Origin: Hydnum rufescens UP504
Taxonomy: Eukaryota; Basidiomycota; Agaricomycetes; Cantharellales; Hydnaceae
DNA: 64,000 bases
Assembly: GCA_014904985.1 (NCBI GenBank)
Contig: MU128933.1
Location: 1-64,000 of the forward strand
Direction of reading: 5' to 3'
Part shown: positions 1 to 11,200 of the stretch, piece after piece
Layout of the letters: every line of letters begins with the position of its first letter
How positions within the stretch are numbered: the stretch's first letter is position 1
The notes under the pieces: generated by a model
The model's database searches: none
What the model was told of the DNA's origin: nothing
What the model saw: the letters and a program-made list of their open reading frames with translations, nothing else
Made by a program: the position numbers and the translations under genes

Positions 1-103
1 ATGGGTTGGAAAGGGGTAGGAATCCAATTGATTTCTTGAATAAACGAATGGCGATAAAATTAAATGAGCGCGGTGACATATAATTGATTCGTTCGTAGGG
101 AAA

Positions 104-1878
104 ATGGCCTCGGATGAGGATTTCTATGGTGTAGGGATTTATCCCTCCAACACCGGATCTCTTTCGGTGTCTCGATATTTCATGCGTATGGCCACCAGTG
201 GGTGTGTCAATTGTGGTACCACCCTAGGACGGCGGAGCTTTGGGGTCTTTCTGATGGGGAAGGTTGTGAACATTTCTGGAGTGAGCTCATGAGGCTTATC
301 CCCTGCCTTCAAGTTTCTGGGGTGAGTATCTTGAAGTGGACTTGCATGTACTAGCATGGTAATAGCTGGCTTGTAGCATCATCATAGGTTGTTCATGATA
401 GACCTCCAAGTTGAATACCTCAATGAAATGAAACAACAAGGCACAGCAAAATGGATTCAAGAATGAGTTGCAAGGGCAAATGAGCATCTGTTCGAGGCAG
501 AGCAAATACTGGGTGACCATTCGATCCAGTATTTCCTTGCCCAGTTCAAGGAACAATGTGATTATCAGAGCAAACCTATGACTCGTAAATATTCATCATT
601 GCTCAAGGGGGAACTCGACAGGCTCATCATCTATGCTATTGATTAGGTCAATTGAAGCTGATGGGAGCCCATGCTGTCGAGCAGATTCTAATTTTATCAG
701 AAACTGCCGACCTGTTGGCTGCCAGATTAGACAACCTCAATGTCGAACTCCTTGCTCTGGCAAAGGAGGGGTTAGAGGTTACAGCGTCTTCAGAGCTGAA
801 GACAAATATTGATGAGACTAAAGAAGCTTTGCACAAAGCGCGAAATAATGTTGCACAAAAGGTGGCTGCACTGCATGCCATGGATGCGACATCCTTTACA
901 TCACTTGAGGAGATGAGACAAAGCCCTTGGATCAATGTGCAACTAAACCTCCATGTGCTGCGTACTCAACTTGTTGCAAAGCTTTGCACATGAAAGTTTG
1001 AACTTAGTTCTCTGGATCATGCCCACACAAATCGAAAATTAGGTATTTACTCTTTGTCATGATGTGTTCCTTCTCTCCTGACCACCACATATACTTGAGA
1101 TCACAACACCCATGCTCACATCAATGCAGCGGTCAAAAGTCATACACCTGTGATCCAGTCAAATCTGAAACGCTATAATGAGAAGATTCGGCAACTTCTT
1201 TCCATGAGAGGGAAGAATGGCATTCCAAACAACGCTTACGTCCCCCCTGGAGATTGAGCCTGATGGTCTCCTGAAGATGGATGTCGATCAGCCAGTCTGG
1301 CAGGATGCCAATATTGCTGATTTCCCCAATGGGAATGTTCCTGATTGGCTGGCAGATGAGTTGGTGCGCACTAATATCCACGTGGCACAAGAAATAATCA
1401 ACCGCAAGCAAGACCTGCTCCGATGTCAGGCAGAATATTCAAATTTGCGTGCTTGGCTCAATGCTGAATTTAAGGCCACAAAGAAGGCCTTTGATGTCTC
1501 AGCAGGTGTGTTTCAGTCTTTGTTTAGGGCGATGTGGTACTGAAAATTGATTCAGACCTAGATGTCAAGTACTTCCTATTGATCAAACTCCACTACCTCA
1601 ATGATATAGGTTTGCAGTGGAAGGCTGATACTGTTGCATTGCCAGGAGCTGATGGTGGCCCAGAATGGGATGTGATGCCACAGCTGCCATTGTTACAAAA
1701 GGCTAGATCTCGCACCAAGACTGAAGACCTTGTGGAGTCGGTGATAATAGATGGTATGTCAGATAATGCAAGTTCTGATGATGATGATGGAGGGGAACTG
1801 GAGGAGGCACTGTCAGAGGTTGATGCTGTGGTTCTGAATGCCCTTGATCATGTGGACTCCTGGTTTCATGCTGCATAA
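104..1878 (+). pseudogene. KDZ transposase remnant A (C-terminal half)
   Basis: Decayed C-terminal half of a KDZ (Kyakuja-Dileera-Zisupton) transposase; its 5' part lies outside the window or is lost. The family hallmark FHAYGHQWVCQLWYHP followed by GLSDGEGCEHFWSEL is read at about 179-290. Coiled, Gln/Glu-rich segments follow at 391-650 and 652-993. The block with LDVDDDIWQD-like sequence (here KMDVDQPVWQD) is at about 1150-1543, and an acidic tail ends at 1878. These blocks lie in different frames and some joins may be old introns, so the gene is broken. An in-frame TGA at 464-466 sits where CGA is plausible. It is clearly diverged from the second KDZ copy at 8252-12056, so the two are separate insertions. 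Family assignment is by recognised motifs; the ends of the element were not found. Confidence 0.8.
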
Positions 1879-1977
1879 TTTTGTGGTTCTACATTCCATA
1901 CTTTGGGTAGATATAAAGAGTCTTTACTTTGGATTGAAGTTGGCTAGTGAAAAATTTGACCAAGTTCCTCACTAAGT

Positions 1978-2150
1978 GGGGCCCCAGAGGCCAAAGGGCA
2001 CCTAACTTTGATGGGGCCCCAATGGGCCAATAGGCCTAAGAATATTGGGGCCCCAGAGGGTTAAAATACCCAAATTTGGGGCCCAAATCAGTCTACTGCA
2101 TGTTTTTTGATATTGTTTTGGGGCCCCATTGGGGCCCCTGGTTTTGTAAC
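1978..2150. repeat. GGGGCCCC-rich repeat behind KDZ remnant A
   Basis: The palindromic octamer GGGGCCCC recurs several times at irregular spacing, mixed with shorter GGGCC and GGCC palindromes. It starts about 100 bp after the transposase stop. A comparable but more regular GGGGCCCC array follows the second KDZ copy, so it may belong to the 3' end of these elements. Confidence 0.7.
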
Positions 2151-2203
2151 CCTAACTAGGCCCATCCTGTGACTCATTTTTGGGCCTATCTTAGGTACTG
2201 AAG

Positions 2204-2641
2204 ATGGCTGTCCAGGCTGGGAAGGGCGGCCTGGAGGTGTTTGGGGCGCCTCGAATGAATCAACAACCTTGGTTGGACCATGAGAAGCACTCTGCGAATG
2301 CTGGGCATGCCAAGAGCCAGAAGGCTCTGGCATTCGAGAAACAGGATGACCACAAGAGCCAGCAAGATCACTTCCAGGAGAGCAAGAATGGCGATGGCTG
2401 GAAGAGGGAGGGTGATGATCACAGGAAAGAGGCCGGTGATGATCACAGGAAGGAGGGCGACAACAATCATGGGAAGGGGAGCGATGACGACAGAGCGAGC
2501 GTGAATGGCAGTGGAAGCAGGGAGATGAACATGGATGAGGGTGGAAATGGCAAGGAGAATGCGAATGAGGGCGGAAACGGTGAGGAGAATGCGAACAAGG
2601 CCGATCATAATGACCATGACCACGCTGACCAACCACAGTAG
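2204..2641 (+). CDS. Hydrophilic repeat-containing ORF, probably transposon-associated
   Basis: Open frame of 145 codons that I do not recognise. The product would be extremely hydrophilic, with short repeats of the type DDHRKE and GGNGEENAN, many His, Asp, Glu, Lys and Asn, and no hydrophobic core. It sits between a KDZ remnant and a decayed opposite-strand gene. It may be part of the KDZ element's cargo, the last exon of a longer gene, or simply low-complexity DNA that stays open by composition. No function is proposed. Confidence 0.3.
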   Translation: MAVQAGKGGLEVFGAPRMNQQPWLDHEKHSANAGHAKSQKALAFEKQDDHKSQQDHFQESKNGDGWKREGDDHRKEAGDDHRKEGDNNHGKGSDDDRASVNGSGSREMNMDEGGNGKENANEGGNGEENANKADHNDHDHADQPQ

Positions 2642-2840
2642 GAGAACGGGACCGAGTTGAATGCTGCTGTGTATATGATGGTCCCACAGTGACATGCAAG
2701 GACAAGGCCACACAACTGTCTTCAGGTTGTGGAAGCTCAATGCACAGAGTGGGTGGTGCACACCAGTGCCATTCAGTCCACTCCGCAAGGAGATACTCCT
2801 CCAGGGGTGTGCGCCATACCCTACACTTGTTCTGGGCAAC

Positions 2841-4758
2841 TTAGATCATGGGGACAATGTGACCGTACTCAGCTGAAGCCCGGTCCCGCGCCGCAACAGG
2901 AAGGTCCTTCTGCACAGCATCCCAAAGGGGGTCTGCCTGTGCTGCCGCCACAATATGGGCCTTCCTCCTCTGCAACCTTGGATTCCAGTCATCAATAGAC
3001 CCTTCTTCATCAGATGAGGAAGGGTTGGCATTAAAGTCAGGCATGACAGCATCAACCAAATTCAAGTCCATCGAGCCAGTGGGTAGAGTTGGTTGTGGCA
3101 TGGGATCTCGTGGCAGGGACAGCGAGGCAGCATGTGGGAGAGGTACTGTGTCACGAAGCATAATGGTACCAGGACCCAAGACACGGGCGAGTGCTCCAGC
3201 CATATGACTGTCCACATCTCGAAGACAGGACTCAAACAGATCATTATAGAGGGCCCTGGATTGCTGGGATTTGTCCCCCTGCCCAATCGGGAACTTGATG
3301 ATCCAGGGTGATGGACGTTTAACCTCAGCCACAGGCCGCATCCTCCAGATTTCCAAAAATTCGCCACGAGCATCGCCAGTATCATGTTCGGTAATCTCTT
3401 TAACAATTGCCTGATATTCCAGGGCCATAGTGGGTGGACAAGGATTAAGAGGACAAATGTCTTTCCCATCCAAGATTCAAATGCCTTGGAGGGGGACACC
3501 ATGGTGTTCTAATTCCTCGAAAGGAAAGTCGACCTCAGCCATAGAAAAGAAAGCTCCCACAAGAGCATGATCGACTCCAAATCATGGGAGCTCCAGACCA
3601 GCAATGAGAGCAATGTGGTCAATGGTCCGATGCATCAGAAGTCGACTAACAGCACGTAACTGGGCCTCTGCATCTTCAAGTTTTATAACCTCAAGCGGCA
3701 TGTGGAATTTTGAGAAACTGGATGGGGTGGGGAGAGCACCATCACATCCGCTCTGGATCAAAGAGTCGATGACGTCGGAGGCACCACAGATTGATGATGA
3801 GGTCAGAATATTGTTGAGTCGTAAATTGAAAAATTCTGTGGCCCCAAACCACAGCTGATGTAACTCGAATGCGTCGACGATGAGGTTCCGGATGTTCCGT
3901 AGCCATACATTGTCAAAATACCAATCCAAGTGGTACGTGCTCTTTTTCATGGGCTGACATGCTGGATATTGATGTTCAAGGAGATAGGGAAAATGTGGCA
4001 AGGCGTGATTGTACATGCGTCACATGCACAGAATGTCACTGTATGACCAAGTGGGAGAATGTGATGGCAACCATGACCTAGTGAGTCAGATAGTGTTGAA
4101 TATGTCCAAGTCCCAACATCGATACAGCGACTCCTGGTATTTTGGATTAAACTCTGGGAGGCCGGGAAACAAAAGGCCAGAGAGATTGTCCATGTTCACG
4201 GGCCTGGGTCAGACACCAATAAGGATGTCAATTGAGCAGACAGATCTGAATCGTGGACAGTGTTGTTGTACTTGAGCACCCAGTCCTGAATGCAAACGAA
4301 GTGCTTGGAAGAGCTGGGGTGATTGCCTCTGAGAGCTGGAGATAATGTCACTATTAGTCCTTGAAACAAATTCTTGCCATGAAAGGAAGAAACTTACAAG
4401 ACTGAACTTCCTTGAAATGATGATAGTATCATTTGCCCATGGACAAAAATGCCTTCAGCATGTTAGCTGAACTAAGTGGCAGGGCAGGACCAAGGGATTC
4501 ACCAAATTGCCACTGCGAGGGTTGGCCATCATCATTGAGCTCAATGGGGTTGGGAGGAGGTGCTGGCAGAGAAACTTCAGACTTCTTTTTGAAGCTCAGG
4601 AACTTCTTCATCCCCCTAGATGAGGAAGCAGAAGGGACAATGGAAGAGGACGATGCTCCCACAGTCGAGGGAATTGAGCTATCCATCAACACAGTCAACT
4701 TCTTGGTCTTGGACTTCATTTTGTGAGGAGGTGCATGCGGGGTAGTACTGTAACCCAA
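2841..4758 (-). pseudogene. Long decayed gene of unknown function
   Basis: A single minus-strand frame can be read from about 4280 to 2841 (roughly 480 codons), interrupted only by five TGA codons at 4209-4211, 4086-4088, 4020-4022, 3582-3584 and 3477-3479. No TAA or TAG occurs. The encoded sequence looks like real protein, for example DNLSGLLFPGLPEFNPKYQ and STYHLDWYFDNVWLRNIRNL. It ends with an acidic Ser-rich part (NPSSSDEEGSIDDW). An N-terminal piece in another phase (4758-4429, with KKFLSFKKKSEVSLPAPPPNP) is probably an upstream exon. I cannot assign a family. Its place among transposons suggests a mobile-element gene or a multicopy fungal gene that has decayed by CGA to TGA changes. Confidence 0.6.
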
Positions 4759-5639
4759 ACAGACTCCTACGACTCAGAACAGACAGATGTGCTGCTCAAA
4801 AGCGCACAAGTAAGATGGGGGAAGGGGGTGGAGAGGTCAATCCCTGATTGCAGGTTTCAAGATGGAGGAAGTTGCACTTCGACCAATCCAGATACCATGC
4901 GCGTGCGAATGACTGCCAGAAAAATCCAGATTGTATGCTTGAGCTCCCGCAGTGCGGGAACGCCACTTGCTGAGGGACCTCGTGATTCTCGTACCATACC
5001 CAGCAACCCCCAGAAATCGGTGAGCTAATAGGGATTCAAACTACAGGAAAACTTGTGCATTGTTTGGTGCATCATTCCAAAGCTCAAGACATCATTATTT
5101 TTTCTGCAATTGTGTGGATCGTGACGTCTGTCTCAAAGTCTTCAAGCCCATGTTCAACCCGTCATGAGATCTTTACTGCGTATCGATCTGACTATCACCC
5201 CTGACTTTTAATGGGAACAAGAGATTCATGGCAGCTCAGAATTTTTTTGGATTATGGTTGAAGATATGGATGGCGAGATCCTTCTGCTCCATCATCAATT
5301 CATTCTGCGGCAGTGATTTTCAGAAGATGAACATACTGTTACTTTCACTGTCCTGATGTATGAGCCCATCCCACCTAACTACTGTATGTGCACAAAGTCT
5401 AGCAAAGGGATATTTTTGTGACATGACATTTGTGCTAACTTCACTAGCAAAGTGACAGCCACTACTTAGCTTCTGTGCATGGCCATATTCTCTGTCAGCA
5501 ATAAATCCAGTTCTCTATTACTGCATCTGACAGGTCTCTGAATACATCTCTATAGTTGGATCACAAGAAATGCCCACCCCCTCCCTCATTTCTTCTTGAA
5601 AAACTACTGTATGACAGTTTCCCCATTCTCATTCGTTCA
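4759..5639. other. Gene-free interval
   Basis: No frame with protein character or splice-compatible structure was seen here. It is AT-rich, transposon-flanking sequence. Confidence 0.6.
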
Positions 5640-5865
5640 TTTATTCCTGTACCTTTGAGTCACGCGTCACACACCCCCTAAACTGCTTTGTCACGCATCA
5701 CAGAAAGGTTGCTGAACTAAGAAATGTGGGTGTCACACCCCAAAGGGGTAATTTTGCTTTTTTTTCAGTCCTATGGTGTACAAACTTGGGTTTTCACGCA
5801 TCACAAAGGCCTGTGAACTTAAAAAAATTGTCACATGATTTTTGATCGAACTGTACTTCATGCCA
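5640..5865. repeat. Subterminal-type repeats (CACGCATCACA...GAACT)
   Basis: A degenerate motif occurs at about 5695 and 5794: CACGCATCACA, then about 9 bases, then GAACT. A third copy lies at about 15889, beyond the pogo-like transposase. A related GTCACRCGTCACAC string occurs at about 5658. The pattern resembles subterminal repeats of a DNA transposon, but the element's ends are not resolved. Confidence 0.4.
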
Positions 5866-5875
5866 TTAGGGCCAC

Positions 5876-6003
5876 TTCAGCTGCATGAGAAATATTTCTG
5901 CGAAATGCATTTCTCAATATAAAAATGGGGAAACATTTCTAATCGTTTCACTACTTTTATATTGAGAAACACATTGCCTAGAAACGTTTCTGGTGCAGCC
6001 GAA
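5876..6003. mobile_element. Palindromic MITE-like element (128 bp)
   Basis: Two imperfect inverted arms of about 47 bp flank a loop of about 30 bp. The left arm begins TTCAGCTGCA and ends TTTCTCAATATAAAA. The right arm is its near reverse complement (TTTTATATTGAGAAAC ... TGCAGCCGAA). Transcribed, it would fold into a long hairpin. No open frame is present and the target-site duplication is not clear. It lies about 200 bp upstream of the BRR2-like fragment. Confidence 0.65.
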
Positions 6004-6204
6004 TCAGCACTTAAGTTTCAAACTGTTGGCTCCACGAGGAGACTCAGCTGCCAATCTCATTCAAGCACTTGATCCCTCCCGAGAAATTCCCACCCACAAC
6101 TCCTCTCCTCTCCCTTCAGCCACTCCCTCTTGCCTCTTGCTGCGTTGCACAATAAAGAGTTTGAAGTATTGTATTCCAGAAAATTACAGCCATTCAACAA
6201 GATA

Positions 6205-7345
6205 CAGACTCAAGTCTTCCAAGCCTTGTACAACTCAGATGACCAACGTCTTCATCAGTGCACCTACTGGTATCAGCAAAACCATATGCACTGAATTTTC
6301 TTTGCTGAGGCTCTGGTCAAAGTCTGATGCGCCTTGTGCTGTATGCATCGAGCCATATCAAGATGTGGTGGACCAACAAGTCTCTGAATGGCAGAAAAAA
6401 TTTGGTAACCTGCAAGGGAGGGAGGAAATAGTTAGCCTAACCAGTGTGACAAGTGCAGATCTCCGCATATTGGAAAAAGGTGCCCATGTATTCATACATC
6501 CCGTTAGTGCCTCCGGAGGTTCATTATGGAATGCTGATCATCTTCATTTATCAAGTGGGATATTCTCTCCTGCCAGTGGAAGCAGCGGAAGCATGTTCAG
6601 AACATTGGATTATTGATTGCAGACAAAGTGCAACTCATTGGGGGGGGAAATAGGGCCGACATGTGAAGTTGTTATCTCGGATGCACTACGTGTCTGTGCA
6701 AACCGAGATCAAGACTTGTATCATTGCATGTGGCGTTTCTTTGGCCAACACTTGCGACTTAGATGAATGGATGGGCATAAGTACACATACAATTTTCAAC
6801 TTTGCCCCATGAATATATATCCTCATGATATTTATTACCATTCCTTATGACAAACCCAATGCAGTGCCTGCCCACTTCCTCTCAAGGTTCATTTGCAAAG
6901 TTTCGGCATCCTGCACTTCCCATCACTGATGATTGCCATGGCTAAGCCTGCATATTTGTCAATTGTGGAATTTTCCTCCTCCAAGCCCGTTGTCATGTTT
7001 GTCCTGTTAAGAGTTATAGTCCTTTAGGTAGAAACTACTTGTATTCTGCGAGATATTTCTTGCTATATATACACAATCTAATATACTAGAATATACGAGT
7101 CTTGGTCAACTACACTCTATTAGCATTGACGCGCTAGATGGACATAGGGGCTTCCGGATCTTTCCGGGAGATTTCCTTATCGGGATAGATCATTCCAATG
7201 TCAACAATGTCGATTGACTGCATCTGATGTCTTGACTTACTGCTTGCTGGCAGCAACAAGGATCGGTTCCTGAATATCGAGGCTTCTGATCTGGAGCCAC
7301 ACTTGAATCATATCACTGATAGTGGTTGCTGTTATGCTCTGGATG
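6205..7345 (+). pseudogene. BRR2: BRR2-like spliceosomal helicase fragment
   Basis: Frameshifted fragment matching the C-terminal helicase cassette of the U5 snRNP helicase Brr2 (SNRNP200). Family segments appear in order across several frames: FQALYN (about 6217); [20 protein letters not shown] (Walker A region, with the usual GSGKT changed to GISKT); [40 protein letters not shown] (the DExH box reads DKVQ); RMHYVSVQTE; DEWMGISTHTIFNFAP (about 6750-6810); HFPSLMIAMAKPAYLSIVEF (about 6909-6970); and NKDRFLNIEASDLEPHLNHI (about 7257-7318). Small frameshifts and stops separate the pieces and the motifs are damaged, so it cannot make an active helicase. No intron interrupts the matching blocks, so retro-derived capture is possible. 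The functional gene should lie elsewhere. Confidence 0.85.
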
Positions 7346-7539
7346 CAAATCTCACTACGCTATTGAACACCTCGTGAAATCTGTGGGCACCCATTCTGCT
7401 GTCTGTGTGCCCCAGATTTGAGCAGTCTGTATTCCTGTTACCACATGTGCCGGTGTCTCGTCAACGTGCTTCATTCCTCAATTTGAGTTTTTCACAGAGT
7501 CTGTGGGCCAACATTCGGTTTGTCTGTAGGCCCCAGGTT

Positions 7540-8195
7540 CAAGCGACTTGCTCTTTCTCGCAATTTCCTGTTGCATCCTGGCTTTCTCTTTGACACCAAC
7601 TTCCACATATCAGGTGCATTTGGTTCTTCAACATTCGAGCTCGACATCTAAAGCCCTTCCACAGTGTTCCCATCCCTCATGTCCCCACCTCTTGTGTTCC
7701 CACCTCACGTTTCCTGTTTTCTGTGTCCTCACCTCTCAATTTCCCAAATATCTCACCTCTATCACAATTCTCGCAATTTCCTGTTGCATCCTGGCTTTCT
7801 CTTTGACACCGACTTCCACATATCAGGTGCGTTTGGTTCTTCAACATTTGAGCTCGACATCTAAAGCCCTTCCACAGTGTTCCCGTCCCTCATGTCCCCA
7901 CCTCTTGTGTTCCCACCTCCTGTTTCCCGTTTTCCATGTCCTCACCTCTCAATTTCCCAAATATCTCACCTCTATTGCAATTCTCACAATTTCCTGTTGC
8001 ATCCTGGCTTTCTCTTTGACACCGACTTCCACATATCAGGTGCGTTTGGTTCTTCAACATTCGAGCTCAACATCTAAAGCCCTTCCACAGTGTTCCCGTC
8101 TCTCATGTTCCCACCTCCTGTGTTTCCGCCTCACATTTTCTGCTTTTCATGTCCTCACCTCTCAATTTCCCAAATATCTCGCCTCTATCGCAAAC
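7540..8195. repeat. 213-bp tandem repeat, about three copies
   Basis: A unit of 213 bp is repeated about three times; for example the same block starts near 7664 and 7877. Each unit contains TTTCCTGTTGCATCCTGGC and a pyrimidine-rich stretch with several CCTCACCTC or CCCACCTC strings. A degenerate direct repeat around CTGTGGGC at 7380 and 7500 precedes it. The long open frame across the array (7548-8219) follows from 213 being divisible by three and is not taken as a gene. Confidence 0.8.
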
Positions 8196-8251
8196 TTTGT
8201 GGATGAGCATTCTTCCTAGTCTGCAAGTCCCATAATTAAGCAATCTTGCCT

Positions 8252-11200
8252 ATGTCCCCCAAGTGTACAGGTGATGCTCCAGGTGGACGACAAAATGACT
8301 CCCGAGGCTCATAGAAGCGTAGACGAAGCCCCAGTGCATCAAATCCTCATCCCTCTTCATCAGCCCCTTCCAACACATACTCCAGTATGCTCAAGAAGGG
8401 CCTGAAAACCTTCCAGGCTGTGATTGCCAAGGAGACTAGTAGTCATAAGGTTTCGAAGAAACCGATGACCACCATCAACACTGCCAACCCCAGTCAACTT
8501 CCAACCACAATGCTCTCTCAAGCCAGCACGAAACCCATTACAAGTGCAGCGACAGCTTGGAAATTCCATGGTGGAACTGGCACCTTCATAGCTACTGTAC
8601 CGGTAAATCAGCCAGCAGCACCACAAGCAAGCATCACCAAGCCACGCTACCATCGGAAAGTCCAGATTTCTGAACCTTCACAACCTTCCCATGGTACCCG
8701 TCCATCTCTATTTTCTTCTGATGGATTTGAAGATGAATTGGGATCGGGTGGCAATGAACCATCCAGAGTGCCTTCACTGATGGCAACTGAGCAGCACTTT
8801 GTCATACATTATCCTAACTATGCGACACATTTGGATAACTTCTCGGTTGAGAACAAGCTGTCCTGCCATGCATGTCGCACAGTGCTGCTGCGTGGTGGTG
8901 GGATCGTGATGTTATACCAGCGTTGGTTTGTCCATACATGGTGTACATATGCCTGTCACAGCAAGGACAGTCTCATACAGATCCTCCTCCTATCAAATGC
9001 TCTTGCAACTGTCATGGAGTATTAAAACAAGTGACTGCTGTATATATGGATCATAAGGATTCCTTTCATTCTGTGTTGGACCTAAAGTCTGATCATTTCT
9101 CATTAGACCTTGAGTACATAAAGCTACAAATATGCCCATGTGCTCCTGCACCTCTGCAACTGGTGCAGCGGGGTTTATTTCCCTGCTTGCTGGTATATCC
9201 AGCTTTGGCAGTCAGCCTCGAGATGCTGGAGTTTGTATCGATGCTGTTCTTGCATCTGGCTCCCAACGAGACTGCATGGTCTGATGCCCTCACTACATTC
9301 TTGGCAAGACGGGGCCATGTATTTGAAGCACAAGATTCACTCCGCCGGCAATTTGCATCTGCATTGGGGAAATTCCAAATCTTAGTGCACGTTGTGAATG
9401 CCGAAGTGGACAAGCAAATCATCATTGCTTGCCATGAAATATCATCTTGGGATCCCATTGATCGAGACAATATTGATCCAGATGCAATTGTACTGCTGAA
9501 GGTTGATGAATCCACACCCATAACAGCTCAGTTGTATGTCAGTGCCCTTAGTAGCGATGGCTGCCTTGTTCATGAACCCACCACGCACACGATGAACGGT
9601 CATGCCAAGGGGGATGTAAACGGGCTGACCATGCCATCGCGAACCACACTCCCACACCCAGGGCCTGATCCCCCCATTAGTCCATCTGATTACCTTCGCT
9701 CTTGTTGCCCACTGTGCTTTGGTGGAGTTAACAAAGTCAGGGAGAGCAAACTGTGAGTAGTACACATTCTATTCACACTCTTGTCATGTCATGATGCTGA
9801 TATAGTGAATCTTGTTGTATTGTAGCCCCAAGTTCTTCCTGTGTCTTGATGCATGCTTTGCCCTTAGATGAAACAAGGACTATGACTGCCATCCTGGCCA
9901 AAAAAAGCAACCTGGCACCCAGGATCCTCGAATTGTCCCACCGGGAACTCATGAGCTGCCCCAGAGCTTCTTGGAAGCTTGGAAAGCAAGGGTCGAGGCA
10001 GCCTGGCCTGTTAAGGGGCATGAACGTCGTACTAAACATGCGTCTAAGCAGGGGGAGTATGCGGTTGATGTTGCCAATGGTGAGGGCGATTGTGTTGAGC
10101 CAGGGCTGCACATGCCAAACTCGTACCTTGACAACTGTGGTGAGTCTTTTATTGCTGCTGATGGGGAGAGAGTGAAGACCCCAGACAGCACTTCTCAGAC
10201 ACTGGCATGATGGCAGGTGTTTGTCGCCATGATCGAGTCATCGTCTGGAGCAATATGTGGATGCCCAGAGAGCAACAGTTCTATGCACTGGCAATAATTG
10301 ATTTTGTCATGGCACAGTTGCCTGTACACTGGTGAGTTGGCATTCTCTACGATGTTGGCTGTCAAATTCACCGAAGCACCCTGAAGTGGAACCTCTTGCC
10401 ACAATGGATGCCACGGATCATATTTGGAATCAGTGTCTTCTATGCATACGGCCATCAGTGGGTCTGTCAGTTGTGGTATCATCCCCAGAAAGGCAACATC
10501 TGGGGTCTCACTGACAGAGAGGGCTGTGAATGTCTTTGGAGTGATCTTCAAAGCCTTATCCCAAATCTCTGTGTCACTGGCTTCCATCATCGATTGTTCC
10601 TCCTGGACCTCCAGATTGAACATCAGGACTGTCTGAAGTTATGCCAGGCTGGTGTTTGGCTGGAAAAGCATGTGAGGGCAACAAAAGCCCGACTTGCACT
10701 TGCTGAAGCAAAGAGGGACAAGATCCAATACACCGACAAGTACTTGCAAGCTCAATTTGAAGCACAGCAAGCCTATCAAAGCCGGCCTTTAGAGCGACAG
10801 TCTAAGAAGAAAGGTTTTCATGCTGTGGAGAAGATCCTTGCCATCCATCAGTGTCTGAATGCTGCTCAAGATCTCATTGAGGTCCTCCAGAAACAACTTA
10901 TGTCGGTGCCTCTCTCAGACAGCATTGCAAGCTGGAATGAAGTTGTGGAGATCACGACTTCAATTGCTGAACAAGAGAAGATTGTCTCACGTCTATCAAA
11001 GCAAGATAATGACTTGATGGCTGTCCTTCAACTTGGTGATCCAATATCGTACGAGAAGCTCGAGAAGACGAGGGGCCATGCTTGGTTTGAACACCAGCTT
11101 AATATGCAGGCTCTTAAAGCCCGTATTATTGTGAAAGTGTGTGAGAAGAACTTTGAGACTCGTAATCTCACAGGAGCTTTCAGGAGTAAGGCAGTAGGTA

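Noticed and set aside
7548..8219. 223-codon plus-strand open frame
   Set aside because: It runs through the 213-bp tandem repeat, whose length keeps any frame open. The Ser/Pro/Leu/His composition has no conserved motif.
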